A DNA stretch of 41,571 bases from Alphaproteobacteria bacterium (GCA_017471445.1 JAFUTJ010000021.1:1-41571), one strand, 5' to 3'; shown: positions 1 to 8,752, numbered from the stretch's first letter. Made by a program: numbers and translations. Notes: generated by a model from the sequence alone, not told the origin.

Positions 1-2040
1 TGGACCAGGCTCGCCGTCTTTTCCGTCCTTGCCGTCTACTCCGTCTTTACCATCCTTACCAGGTTCACCTGGGTCACCTTTTTCACCCTGGATACCCTGC
101 GGACCTTGTGGACCAACTTCGCCAGGGTCACCCTTTTCACCTTGGATGCCTTGCGGACCCTGTGGGCCTTGTGGACCGGGTTCACCGTCTTTCCCGTCCT
201 TGCCGTCTACTCCGTCTTTACCATCCTTACCAGGTTCACCGGGATCGCCCTTTTCACCTTGGATACCTTGCGGACCTTGTGGCCCCTGTGGACCGGGCTC
301 GCCGTCTTTCCCGTCCTTGCCGTCTACTCCGTCTTTACCAGGTTCGCCTTTGTCACCCTTTTCGCCCTGGATGCCTTGCGGACCCTGTGGTCCCTGCGGG
401 CCAACTTCACCTGGGTCACCTTTGTCACCTTTTTCACCGGCATCGCCCTTGTCTCCTTTTTCACCTTTTATGTAAATCAGGAATTTTACTATTGTGCAAT
501 CTGCTGGGTCCGCCTGTTCCGCACACCAGATATCGTATGCAGAATCACCGTCCTTGCCATCTACTCCGTCTTTACCATCCTTACCAGGTTCGCCTTTGTC
601 GCCCTTTTCACCTTGGATACCCTGCGGACCTTGTGGACCAACATCGCCAGGGTCACCCTTTTCACCTTGGATGCCTTGCGGCCCCTGTGGGCCAACTTCA
701 CCTGGGTCACCTTTATCACCCTTGTCACCCTTTGGACCAGGCTCGCCGTCTTTTCCGTCCTTGCCGTCTACTCCGTCTTTACCATCCTTACCAGGTTCAC
801 CTGGGTCACCTTTTTCACCCTGGATACCCTGCGGACCTTGTGGACCAACTTCACCTGGGTCGCCCTTATCACCCTTGTCACCCTTTGGACCAGGTTCGCC
901 GGGGTCACCTTTTTCACCCTGTGGACCCTGTGGGCCCTGTGGGCCAGGTTCGCCGTCCTTTCCGTCCTTGCCATCTACTCCATCTTTACCATCTTTACCA
1001 GGTTCACCAGGGTCACCTTTTTCTCCCTGGATACCCTGTGGACCTTGTGGACCAACTTCACCTGGGTCGCCTTTATCGCCCTTTGGACCAGGTTCACCCT
1101 TTTCACCGTGAATTGTCTCCAAAAATTCTAGAGTTGAACCGATATTCCCGGCATCTATCCACAATTCATAGACAGACTTACCATCTTTACCGTCCTTACC
1201 GTCCTTGCCGTCTTTCCCATCTTTACCGTCTGCCCCAGGTTCGCCGTCTGTTCCATCCGCGCCTTTCATCGCATAATAGTAATCTGACGAACCGCAATTC
1301 GCTATCTCAGGATGTTCTTCACACCATTGCTCTATCGCCGATTTGCCATCTCTGCCATCTCTACCGTCTCTACCGTCTTTACCGTCTGCGCCATCTTTTC
1401 CATCTTTACCGCGCAGTGCGTTCAAATTAATCAATATCCGCCATTCTATTTCGCCACGATACCGCCAATAGACAGAGGTTTCGTCTGATTCAAACTCAAC
1501 CTCTCGCCCGTCGGCACCATCATGCCCATCGGCAATTTTTAAGCGGTCCGCCAAACATTCAACTTCTAATTGAATTTCGTCATCTTCAACGTATACACAA
1601 TCGCCACCACGCAACGTATTCGGATTCATTTCATTTACCGTCTTGAATAAATTATCAACCTGAATACGCAATTCTGATAATAATTCTGGATCAGGCCCAG
1701 CACCACCCCCATCGCCACCGCTGGGGAATGTTTGCATTGGCGATGGTCTGATAATCTTTGATGTCGAACCGGTCATGCCACCAAAACTGGGGCTGAAACT
1801 GAAACGGGAATCGGTGGCGGTTGTATGTGTGTTTCCCGTCGCGGTTGTTGTCCCCCCAGTACGCGTTGTGCCACCCGTCGGCATGGCCCGCGTAGCCGTT
1901 AATGCACGTGTTGTTGTTGGCGAAACCCGAATCGTTCCACCACGAACCGAAACCGTTGGTGTATCCGCCCAAGCCGACGAAATTCCCCCAATGCCGCCGC
2001 CCAGCAACATGAACAAATACGTAAAAAAACGCAGAAACAT
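1..2040 (-). CDS. Collagen-like exported surface protein (3' end outside window)
   Basis: The minus strand is open for 680 codons from ATG 2040 to the window edge, and AGAGGG sits 7 nt before the start. The protein begins with a signal peptide (MFLRFFTYLF, cleavage probably after SSAWA), then a Thr/Ser-rich stretch and a unique region to about residue 205. From about residue 210 it is Gly-X-Y repeats built from blocks such as GKDGKDGVDGKDG, GEKGDPGEPG and GPQGPQGIQGEKG. Three non-collagen modules interrupt it near residues 230, 287 and 500; each starts (K/D)S(A/V)(I/Y)xxW, and the last two keep the phase of the repeat. Such proteins form trimeric rods at the cell surface or on phage fibres; here a secreted surface rod is likeliest. 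DNA-level repeats make assembly errors possible. The partner or ligand is unknown. Confidence 0.9.
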   Translation of the reverse strand, partial: MFLRFFTYLFMLLGGGIGGISSAWADTPTVSVRGGTIRVSPTTTRALTATRAMPTGGTTRTGGTTTATGNTHTTATDSRFSFSPSFGGMTGSTSKIIRPSPMQTFPSGGDGGGAGPDPELLSELRIQVDNLFKTVNEMNPNTLRGGDCVYVEDDEIQLEVECLADRLKIADGHDGADGREVEFESDETSVYWRYRGEIEWRILINLNALRGKDGKDGADGKDGRDGRDGRDGKSAIEQWCEEHPEIANCGSSDYYYAMKGADGTDGEPGADGKDGKDGKDGKDGKDGKSVYELWIDAGNIGSTLEFLETIHGEKGEPGPKGDKGDPGEVGPQGPQGIQGEKGDPGEPGKDGKDGVDGKDGKDGEPGPQGPQGPQGEKGDPGEPGPKGDKGDKGDPGEVGPQGPQGIQGEKGDPGEPGKDGKDGVDGKDGKDGEPGPKGDKGDKGDPGEVGPQGPQGIQGEKGDPGDVGPQGPQGIQGEKGDKGEPGKDGKDGVDGKDGDSAYDIWCAEQADPADCTIVKFLIYIKGEKGDKGDAGEKGDKGDPGEVGPQGPQGPQGIQGEKGDKGEPGKDGVDGKDGKDGEPGPQGPQGPQGIQGEKGDPGEPGKDGKDGVDGKDGKDGEPGPQGPQGPQGIQGEKGDPGEVGPQGPQGIQGEKGDPGEPGKDGKDGVDGKDGKDGEPGP

Positions 2041-2077
2041 TATATTTCCCTCTTTTCCAAAAATACCTTTCTGGGAC

Positions 2078-2106
2078 ATTGTAACAAAAAACATCATTGC
2101 GGGTAA
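2078..2106 (-). promoter_or_regulatory. Promoter of the collagen-like gene
   Basis: On the minus strand TTACCC, a 17-bp spacer and TACAAT (2078-2083) preceded by TGT form an extended -10 promoter. It would give a leader of about 30 nt before ATG 2040. Confidence 0.5.
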
Positions 2107-2135
2107 AGCACAAAAACGAATGATTTCACAAGAAT

Positions 2136-2160
2136 AAGAAAAAATCCCGGCGAACCGGGA
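2136..2160 (-). terminator. Rho-independent terminator of accDA
   Basis: The 6-bp stem TCCCGG/CCGGGA with loop TTCG (2145-2160) is followed on the minus strand by a T-rich run. It begins 2 nt after the accDA stop codon. Confidence 0.85.
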
Positions 2161-2162
2161 TG

Positions 2163-3896
2163 TTAATCGTCGACATCTGGCGCATTGGCAACATTTCGCG
2201 TCATATTTATAAACTTTTCCGTGCGTGCTGCGACCAATTTACTGACCGGTACTTTTTGCAGTGCGACAATGCAATCCGCCACCGACGTGGCCAATAATTC
2301 CATGGTTGTTTGCCAATCGGTATGCGCACCACCCGATGGTTCTGCAATAATTGCATCAATCACGCCCATATTGGCCATATCGCGCGCCGTTAATTTCATT
2401 GCGGCGGCCGCCGTTGCACGATAATTATTGTCACGCCACAAAATACTGGCACACGATTCCGGTGCGATTACGGAATAAATCGCATTTTCTAACATTAATA
2501 CCCGGTCGCCCGTTCCAATTGCAATCGCACCACCAGAACCGCCCTGGCCAACATTAACGGCAACATATGGTGTTTTGACAGACAATCCCGCCGCAATAGA
2601 TGACGCAACCGCCTGGGACTGGCCCCGTTCTTCGCCTTCGCGACCGGCAAATGCCCCCGCCGTATCAAACAGTGATATTATCGGCAAATTAAACTTCTCG
2701 GCTAATTTCATCATACGTATCGCCTTGCGATAGCCATCAGGATTCACCATTCCAAAGCGATGCTTTTGACGGGTTTCAATGGTGCGTCCTTGTTCTTGAC
2801 CAATTATAACGACCGGAATTCCGCGCCAGAAACCAATACCACTGCCCATGGCGGTGTCTTCGGCAAATGTACGATCCCCGGCCAGATATGTCCAATCATC
2901 AACAATTCCGTTTATATAATCCAAAAAGTGCGGACGATTTTCATGTCGCGCCAACAACACTTTATCATAGGCATCGTTTTCACCCATTCCGCGTATCTTT
3001 TTTGTCGCGTCATATTCCGGTGTCACAACATTAATTGTTTTTGGTTCGCGCCGCCGCCGCGTCAATACAGCCAATACACGAACCAAAGTATCATGTAATT
3101 CAGATCGCGCGGCAACAATATCAACCATGCCGTGTTCGTATAAATATTCTGCGGTTTGGAAATTAGACGGCAATTTTTCGCGAATATTTTGTTCTATAAC
3201 ACGCCGCCCTGCGAATCCGATACGTGCACCGCGTTCTGCAATATGTATATCACCCAACATCGCGAATGATGCCGTCACCCCACCATACGTTGGATCGGTC
3301 AGCAATACAATATACGGAATTCGATTTTCATGTAATTTGTTTACCGCAACGGTTGTACGCGCCATTTGCATCAGTGACAGTATGTTTTCTTGCATTCTGG
3401 CACCGCCACTGCTGGTGACCATGATAAACGGACGACGCGTTTCAATCGCGTGTTCTATACTGGCAACGATTGCATCACCCGCCGTGCGTCCCATAGACCC
3501 CATAATAAAATCGCCATTTAATACACAAACAGTGGATTCAATGCCACCAATTACACCATCGGCGGTGGTAACCGCCTCGGTACAACCTGTGTCGGCACGT
3601 GCCGCGGCCAGACGTTCGCGATATGGCACCCGGTCGGTAAAATTCAACGGGTCGTCGGCCAGTGTTGGCAACGGAATCTTTTCCCACGTATTATCATCAA
3701 ACAGCAAATCAAACCGTTGCTTTGGCGTCATAATAAAGGTGCGCCCACACCGCGGACATATGTATAAATTGTCTTTATAATCCCGGTAATACACCAGGTT
3801 ATTGCACGCCTCGCACTTAATCCACATCAGGCGACGAACGCGGTCATAGCGTTCACGATTTTTATTTGTTATACCAGATTTCTTACCAAATAACAT
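2163..3896 (-). CDS. accDA: Acetyl-CoA carboxylase carboxyltransferase, fused beta-alpha subunits
   Basis: This 577-residue protein joins AccD and AccA, which are separate in most proteobacteria. Together they transfer the carboxyl group from carboxybiotin to acetyl-CoA to make malonyl-CoA, the first step of fatty-acid synthesis. The AccD half starts with a zinc ribbon (KCEACNN and CPRCGR) and has SSGGARMQE. The AccA half has FGMVNPDGYRKA, DTAGAFAGREGEERGQ and QGGSGGA, where E. coli has EGGSGGA. The frame is open further upstream, but ATG 3896 is chosen because it lies 5 bp after the ihfB-like stop and fits AccD N-termini. It is probably co-transcribed with that gene. BirA, accB and accC are not in the window. 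Confidence 0.93.
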   Translation of the reverse strand: MLFGKKSGITNKNRERYDRVRRLMWIKCEACNNLVYYRDYKDNLYICPRCGRTFIMTPKQRFDLLFDDNTWEKIPLPTLADDPLNFTDRVPYRERLAAARADTGCTEAVTTADGVIGGIESTVCVLNGDFIMGSMGRTAGDAIVASIEHAIETRRPFIMVTSSGGARMQENILSLMQMARTTVAVNKLHENRIPYIVLLTDPTYGGVTASFAMLGDIHIAERGARIGFAGRRVIEQNIREKLPSNFQTAEYLYEHGMVDIVAARSELHDTLVRVLAVLTRRRREPKTINVVTPEYDATKKIRGMGENDAYDKVLLARHENRPHFLDYINGIVDDWTYLAGDRTFAEDTAMGSGIGFWRGIPVVIIGQEQGRTIETRQKHRFGMVNPDGYRKAIRMMKLAEKFNLPIISLFDTAGAFAGREGEERGQSQAVASSIAAGLSVKTPYVAVNVGQGGSGGAIAIGTGDRVLMLENAIYSVIAPESCASILWRDNNYRATAAAAMKLTARDMANMGVIDAIIAEPSGGAHTDWQTTMELLATSVADCIVALQKVPVSKLVAARTEKFINMTRNVANAPDVDD

Positions 3897-3901
3897 TCGT
3901 C

Positions 3902-4180
3902 TTAGCCATTCATCTTTTTGGTTAATTCGCGACTGGGCTTGAACAAAATGGTCGTGCTGGCCGGCAGATGCATCGGCATGCCCGTACACGGATTATACCC
4001 AATTTTTGTTGCGCGTGCACGTGGTTGGAATGTGCCAAACCCACGAATTTCAATACGATCGCCACGCGCCACAGATTCAATCATGTGGTCGGCCACAGTA
4101 TCCAATATTGCCGCCGCATCTGCCGCGCGCATACGTTTAAACTTTACTTGCATTGAACGAACGATATCTGAACGCTTCAT
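3902..4180 (-). CDS. ihfB: HU/IHF-family DNA-bending protein, IHF-beta-like
   Basis: The 92-residue product has the full HU/IHF fold: an N-terminal helical dimer part (MKRSDIVRSMQ), the core RIEIRGFGTF, and the DNA-inserting arm with GYNPCTG in place of the usual GRNPKTG. RIEIRGFGTF and the length match IhfB more than HU. The protein would bend DNA as a heterodimer with IHF-alpha, which is not in this window. AAAGGA lies 8 nt before the start, and a TATAAT box (4212-4217) precedes it without a clear -35. The gene is followed 5 bp later by accDA, so the two probably share a transcript. A homodimeric HU-like role cannot be excluded. Confidence 0.85.
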   Translation of the reverse strand: MKRSDIVRSMQVKFKRMRAADAAAILDTVADHMIESVARGDRIEIRGFGTFQPRARATKIGYNPCTGMPMHLPASTTILFKPSRELTKKMNG

Positions 4181-4243
4181 AATAAAATCCTTTCTTTCAC
4201 ATGATGTAATTATTATACATTAACCGATTTTATCAAGAACAAA

Positions 4244-4585
4244 TTAAAAAACCAATGGAAAATCACGGATGTCCATCGGCACACCATCGCGGTCTGGGTC
4301 CCATTGATATTTTTCCATATCAACCGTTTTGTCCGGACGAAACATTACCCCTTCGGCCCGTAAATCATCATACTGTTGCGCGGCAAACCCAGGACACAAC
4401 GAACCATCTTTGAATACAACACGGTGCCATGGCAAATGCCAACTGTTCTTGTTATTTGATGCATAGCCGACAAAACGCGCCATACGGGGTCGCCCAATCA
4501 TACGCGCGATTTGCCCAAATGTTGCAACGCGCCCGACGGGTATTTTTGCAACAATATCATAAACTTGGTCATTAAAAGATTTCAT
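4244..4585 (-). CDS. Alkyltransferase-like (ATL) DNA-lesion-binding protein
   Basis: The 113-residue protein matches the C-terminal domain of O6-alkylguanine-DNA alkyltransferase: VGRVATFGQIA, then a winged helix, then the active-site loop. The loop reads PWHRVV, where true alkyltransferases have PCHRV; Trp replaces the acceptor Cys, so it cannot repair by alkyl transfer. ATL proteins (E. coli YbaZ, yeast Atl1) bind O6-alkylguanine and hand it to nucleotide excision repair. The length is normal for ATL, and the extra C-terminal stretch (DPDRDGVPMD) is not recognised. It is transcribed towards ihfB but separated from it by about 60 bp with its own signals. Confidence 0.88.
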   Translation of the reverse strand: MKSFNDQVYDIVAKIPVGRVATFGQIARMIGRPRMARFVGYASNNKNSWHLPWHRVVFKDGSLCPGFAAQQYDDLRAEGVMFRPDKTVDMEKYQWDPDRDGVPMDIRDFPLVF

Positions 4586-4595
4586 AACGTATTAT

Positions 4596-4624
4596 ATTAT
4601 TATGTCGTCACACGTTTTTTGCAA
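4596..4624 (-). promoter_or_regulatory. Promoter of the ATL gene
   Basis: TTGCAA (4619-4624), a 17-bp spacer and AATAAT (4596-4601) lie on the minus strand. The predicted transcription start falls only a few bases before ATG 4585, so the leader would be very short. Confidence 0.45.
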
Positions 4625-4934
4625 GCACAGAATGTGACTTGGTTGATGATTGATAATTGTTGGTGGTTGGTAAAAAGAGTTCAGTTAGAATATTTCTGGT
4701 TTAAGATTTTTATTCCGCCTTGCTTTATTCCCATCGCACCGGCGAAACGGCCCCTGCAAAATTCGTCAGATTTTTGTGGGGTGCCGGGCTGGGGCCAGTT
4801 TTCGTTACACAATGTGACGAAAATTTGCTGCGCAGTACGTTCGCGCGGAACGCGCGAACTGGACACCACCATGCAACGGTATGACGACATTACAGAACGC
4901 AAAGCACCACACACAAAATCACAAATCAGAAATT
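4625..4934. other. Gene-poor interval with hairpins
   Basis: No convincing gene is present; the open frames here lack start signals and recognisable domains. A perfect 9-bp inverted repeat with a 3-nt loop (GTTCGCGCG, 4839-4847 and 4851-4859) and an imperfect hairpin built on TTTTCGT/ACGAAAA just upstream of it are visible. They could be part of a dispersed element or a small RNA, but no promoter pairs clearly with them. Confidence 0.4.
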
Positions 4935-4956
4935 AAAAACGGGGCGCATGCCCCGT
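4933..4956 (-). terminator. Terminator of the 768-residue exported protein gene
   Basis: The 7-bp stem ACGGGGC/GCCCCGT (4939-4956) with loop GCAT is followed on the minus strand by TTTTTAATTT. It lies about 20 bp after the stop codon at 4978. Confidence 0.85.
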
Positions 4957-4977
4957 GTCTGATATATTACACTATAA

Positions 4978-7284
4978 CTATGGTACTACCCTAGTAGGTA
5001 GCGTAATTGTTGTAAGGTCTGCTGGTATTACGTCCACTACTCCGGTTGAAGTGATTCCCAAGTTCGAGCGCAACGTAGTTAATACACTTGAATTTGCTAA
5101 GTCACCTGCGGTCAAGGCATTGGTTGCTGTTGTTTTTACCGTCGTAAATGCTGAATTGTTGTTCAGACTGTCCGTTAAGTTGTTCGTTGTAACAACCGCG
5201 GTTGGCAACACAGAATCCGACAAACGACCATTGGTCAATGTCGCAACGTTTTTACCATTGAATGCGGTGTCAAACTTGGTTGTAAAATTGCCTGTTGTTA
5301 CCAAACCACCGGTAAAGTCGTCACTTAAATCATTGGCAGTTAATTTACGCACCGCACCATTGGACACCAGACCTTTCAATGCCGTAAAGTTACTGTCGCC
5401 AGACGATATGTATTTACCAGTCAATTTACCGGCAATCAGGTCTGAACTAATCTGACCGTTACTGATAAATCCTTCTTTCAGTAACTTAACAGTAGCTGTG
5501 CTATCGACATCTACCACATTACGTAATTTGTCCTTGTCCAGTTTGCCAGATGATAGCAACCCGTCACGCAACACGCTAAAATCTGGTGGCATTACCGCCG
5601 GTTTAATCAGGTTGCCATCAAACAAATCTGTCCGTTGGACAACGGTGTCCGGTACCTTTGTTAGAAACTCTCCCTGCAACCGCGCTACCAATTTGTCTGT
5701 GGAAATATCACCTTCTTTGACCAATCCACTCAAACGCCCATTTGAATCTTTCAGACCGCTGACATCCAACGCCGTAATACGATTATCTAAATCAGTATTG
5801 GTTGCGAAATTACGCGAATTTAATTCCTGCGACAACCTTTCTTGGTTTATAAACTTGTTGCCTAATCTGGTTGCCAATTCATTGCCGTCCAGTGTTGCAA
5901 TACTGTTGGTTAATTCGGTCTTGGTCGCAAAGTTTTTGTTGTTCAACGTATCTTCGGAAACATATTTACGTGACGTTAATTCGTTGCGCAGTACCGTTGG
6001 CGTCACAAATTTATCGCCCAAACGTCGAACTAATTCGTTTTCATCCAACGCGGCAATACCACTGTTAACATCAGATGTTGTCGCATAGTTTTTCAGTTCA
6101 GAGGTTAATTCTGTCGGTGTAACAATACGATTCCCCAGGTTTTTAACCAATGTGTCCGGGTTAACCGCAACGGTCAAATCATCTCTTGTGGCGACCCTGA
6201 CCATACGACTGTCCAGGTCACCCGATGTAACATAGTCTTTTAACACGCCTTTTTCTTGAATTGCCGCGGTAATTTTATCGGATGAAATCGCCGTTGCAAC
6301 CTTGGAATCAACATCGTCCGTTTTGGCAAAGCCCGCCCTTACCAATTTTTGACTCAACGCGTTTTCCGTCGTAGCCGCAGCAATATCGCCCGACATACGG
6401 TCCAATGTCGCATAGTTTGTCAATTTGTTTTCAACATCCGACAGTGTTGCGCGTTCTGCCAACCCGGCGTTTAATTGTTCTGCGGTTGCGAATGTTGCCA
6501 ATTTTGCAGACAATTTGTGTTCCAGTTTATCTGCGGAAACTTCTTCGGCGACCCGTGTTTCAACCGCTGCAACTTTGGATTCAACCGCCGCCACTTTGGC
6601 GTCTGCGGCACTTTCCGTAACCAACCCCATCGTATTAACAATTTCTTTGACCGACGCACTGTCGATTGGCGCAACCTCTACCCGCTTGATATCGTTGCCC
6701 AGTGTTTCGGCTTTTTTTTGCATATTCAGAATAACAGCGCTTTCTTGCAACCTTTGCGCAAAAACATCTTTATCTTGTATGTCATTCTTTAATTTTTCAA
6801 TTTCCGCTTCTTTGGCCGAAACCCTATTTTTAAGGTCGTCAATTGTGGCCATTGCCGAATTTAATTCTGCGGATTGTTTTTCAATTTTATTTTGCAAATC
6901 CTGGGTATCGGCCAACGCTGCATTTTTTGACTCCACCTCATCCTGTAACATAACAATTGTATCGTGCAATTCCTGCAATTGTTTATTAATTGCGTCGGTT
7001 GCATCAACCCAATCCTTGCCCACCTGGGCCGTGGTGTTATTATTGGTTGTTGTACCCGTGTTCGCCGTGCCAGATGTACCCTTTATCCGACCAATCCCAA
7101 CCCCCTTGGTTGTACCAACACGCGCATCCGTACCAGATGTTGTTACAGACGGGGTTGCAACCGATGGTTGTGATGTGCCCGAATTATTAATTTTAACCGA
7201 ACTGGCCCGGACAGTTGGCGTCGCCGCCATAACAGGCATCGCGCACAGCATCGCAATCACAGAAATTCCGATTTTCTTGGACAT
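4978..7284 (-). CDS. Long repeat-rich exported coiled-coil protein
   Basis: The 768-residue product begins with a clear signal peptide (MSKKIGISVIAMLCAMPVMA) and AAGGAGA stands 8 nt before the ATG. After a Thr/Gly-rich region, residues of about 95-190 form a predicted coiled coil. About 200-540 is a degenerate repeat of 20-40 residues in which units like LATRLGNKF, LTSELKNYATTSDV and FATNTDLDNRI recur. The C-terminal third is Ser/Thr/Asn-rich with KLTGKYISSGD-type units. The pattern resembles stalks of trimeric surface adhesins or phage-fibre-like proteins, but no YadA-type membrane anchor or LPxTG motif is seen. It stands alone with its own promoter and terminator. Function is unknown; attachment or surface shielding is an inference. 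Confidence 0.85.
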   Translation of the reverse strand: MSKKIGISVIAMLCAMPVMAATPTVRASSVKINNSGTSQPSVATPSVTTSGTDARVGTTKGVGIGRIKGTSGTANTGTTTNNNTTAQVGKDWVDATDAINKQLQELHDTIVMLQDEVESKNAALADTQDLQNKIEKQSAELNSAMATIDDLKNRVSAKEAEIEKLKNDIQDKDVFAQRLQESAVILNMQKKAETLGNDIKRVEVAPIDSASVKEIVNTMGLVTESAADAKVAAVESKVAAVETRVAEEVSADKLEHKLSAKLATFATAEQLNAGLAERATLSDVENKLTNYATLDRMSGDIAAATTENALSQKLVRAGFAKTDDVDSKVATAISSDKITAAIQEKGVLKDYVTSGDLDSRMVRVATRDDLTVAVNPDTLVKNLGNRIVTPTELTSELKNYATTSDVNSGIAALDENELVRRLGDKFVTPTVLRNELTSRKYVSEDTLNNKNFATKTELTNSIATLDGNELATRLGNKFINQERLSQELNSRNFATNTDLDNRITALDVSGLKDSNGRLSGLVKEGDISTDKLVARLQGEFLTKVPDTVVQRTDLFDGNLIKPAVMPPDFSVLRDGLLSSGKLDKDKLRNVVDVDSTATVKLLKEGFISNGQISSDLIAGKLTGKYISSGDSNFTALKGLVSNGAVRKLTANDLSDDFTGGLVTTGNFTTKFDTAFNGKNVATLTNGRLSDSVLPTAVVTTNNLTDSLNNNSAFTTVKTTATNALTAGDLANSSVLTTLRSNLGITSTGVVDVIPADLTTITLPTRVVP

Positions 7285-7326
7285 GGGGATTCTCCTTTTG
7301 TTTTCCCTGCTACATATACATATGGT

Positions 7327-7355
7327 ATTATTCCAAAAATCGTCACCCAGCGCAA
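7327..7355 (-). promoter_or_regulatory. Promoter of the 768-residue exported protein gene
   Basis: TTGCGC (7350-7355), a 17-bp spacer and AATAAT (7327-7332) preceded by TGG lie on the minus strand. They give a leader of about 35 nt that carries the AAGGAG ribosome binding site. Confidence 0.55.
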
Positions 7356-7421
7356 GTGGTTAATTTTTTATAATTTTTTTGGAAAAATAATCTATAAAAA
7401 TTTGCAATCGTCAAAGACGAA

Positions 7422-7511
7422 TGGCGGAGATGGAGGGATTTGAACCCCCGATACGGTTTCCCGTATACACGATTTCGAGTCGCGCGCATTCAACCGCTCT
7501 GCCACATCTCC
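7422..7511 (-). tRNA. tRNA-Ser(CGA)
   Basis: The minus strand folds as a class II tRNA: acceptor stem GGAGATG/CATCTCC, discriminator G and an encoded CCA (7422-7424). The anticodon loop is CTCGAAA, with CGA at 7475-7477 reading UCG codons. A long variable arm and a GGTTCAAATCC T-arm are present. Confidence 0.97.
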
Positions 7512-7528
7512 GAAACATTATGGGCGTG

Positions 7529-7557
7529 ATTATACATTCATTAGAATTGTTTTGCAA
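7529..7557 (-). promoter_or_regulatory. Promoter of tRNA-Ser
   Basis: TTGCAA, a 17-bp spacer and a consensus TATAAT (7529-7534) lie just upstream of the tRNA 5' end at 7511. They sit between the amidase stop codon and the tRNA. Confidence 0.65.
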
Positions 7558-7576
7558 GGGGTTTATGCCGCGGGCA

Positions 7577-8743
7577 TTATACATCAAAATCATAGTTCTT
7601 GATTGAACGCACGATTGCATTTACCAGTTTTGTTTGATGCGCGTCTGATTTTAATAATTTTTCTTCACCTGCGTTGGACAAATGGCCCAATTCAATCAGT
7701 GCACTGGGCACCGACGACCGTAAAACCGCAAACGGCGCATGGCGAACGTTGGCACCGGGCTGCTGGTCAATTCCTGCGCGGCGAAATGCACGAACGCACG
7801 CGGTGGCGTATTCTTCACTCATTTCCGCAACGGCATGTTGCTGTAACGAAGACAAGGCAATGCGAATATCTTTGGAAAATTGTTCAAACCCATTAACGTC
7901 AATCTTGTCGGCGGCATTTTCCGTTTCGGCCAGTTTTTGCGCCTCTTCATCCGATGCCTTTTCAGATAATGTATAAACCGAAAAGCCCTTCATCGTACGA
8001 CTGGGGTTTGCGTTGGCATGCAATGATATAAATAAATCAGCATGCCGCTTTTCACCAATGGCCGCACGGTCCGCCAATTTCAGATATATATCATCACTGC
8101 GCGTCAGGTATGTCTTGAACCCATCTGCGTCCAGTTTTGTTTTTAACTTTTTCGCAACGGACAAAACAACCGTTTTTTCCTTGGTTCCGCCCTTGCCTAT
8201 GCACCCGGGGTCTTTACCACCATGACCGGCATCAATAACAATTGTATATTTACGCGACGACGATGTTTTCGTTTCCCCAGCATTCACCGACGCCGATGCC
8301 GCGACCGTTGCCGCAGATGTACCCGCCATGAAATCCAGCACCAGACGATAACCATTGTCACCATTTGGTTCCAGAATCATGATTTGCGATTTTTGTATTT
8401 CGGCAATTGGCTTGCGTAAATCGGCCACGATTTGCAGACGGTCGCCACTTTGCACCTGGCTTACATTCTTAATTAATGTCCCCGATGCCAGTGTTGGTTT
8501 TATACCCGAATTTGCAGGCATGTTGGAAACGGTAACCACTAACTGATTTTCCGGGTATGACAATGAATACGATGGACGCGATTCCGTTTCTATTACCAAG
8601 CGCGTACGTCCGCCCGGCTGAACCCCGGTGCGCAGCGACAATAATGAATTACGTGCCGCAAACGCAATCCGCGGCACCATCGCCACACACGCCGCACCGA
8701 AACCGGTTATCTGTAAAAGTGTTCGCCGTGAAATCCGTATCAT
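7577..8743 (-). CDS. amiC: N-acetylmuramoyl-L-alanine amidase, AmiC-like, Tat-exported
   Basis: The 388-residue enzyme cleaves the bond between N-acetylmuramic acid and L-alanine in peptidoglycan and acts in daughter-cell separation. The N-terminus has a twin-arginine signal (ISRRTLLQ) before a hydrophobic stretch ending near AFAA, as in E. coli AmiC. An AMIN-type beta domain spans about 35-130. After a Ser/Thr linker comes an Amidase_3 domain (about 165-385) with zinc ligands H174 (DAGHGG), E189 (KEKT) and H242 (SLHAN). The catalytic Glu is in ALIELGHLSN. Position 8743 is the first ATG of the frame, very near the -10 box. The activator EnvC/NlpD is not in the window. AmiA/AmiB-type assignment is the alternative. 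Confidence 0.93.
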   Translation of the reverse strand: MIRISRRTLLQITGFGAACVAMVPRIAFAARNSLLSLRTGVQPGGRTRLVIETESRPSYSLSYPENQLVVTVSNMPANSGIKPTLASGTLIKNVSQVQSGDRLQIVADLRKPIAEIQKSQIMILEPNGDNGYRLVLDFMAGTSAATVAASASVNAGETKTSSSRKYTIVIDAGHGGKDPGCIGKGGTKEKTVVLSVAKKLKTKLDADGFKTYLTRSDDIYLKLADRAAIGEKRHADLFISLHANANPSRTMKGFSVYTLSEKASDEEAQKLAETENAADKIDVNGFEQFSKDIRIALSSLQQHAVAEMSEEYATACVRAFRRAGIDQQPGANVRHAPFAVLRSSVPSALIELGHLSNAGEEKLLKSDAHQTKLVNAIVRSIKNYDFDV

Positions 8744-8752
8744 TGTCTGCGT

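Noticed and set aside
60..1100. Regular repeats that might be a CRISPR array
   Set aside because: The repeats are codon-phased, of variable spacing and translate to Gly-X-Y; there are no unique spacers and no cas genes.
29..1430. Long Pro/Ser/Leu-rich plus-strand reading frames over the collagen region
   Set aside because: They are antisense to the Gly-X-Y repeat, which keeps all frames free of stops. No signal peptide or ribosome site supports them.
1691..2113. 140-codon minus-strand frame with many Trp and Asn
   Set aside because: It lies in another frame over the start of the collagen-like gene, which has a signal peptide and a ribosome site.
4681..4914. 77-codon minus-strand frame
   Set aside because: It has no ribosome site, no recognisable motif and ends in a hairpin-rich interval; the evidence is too thin to call a gene.
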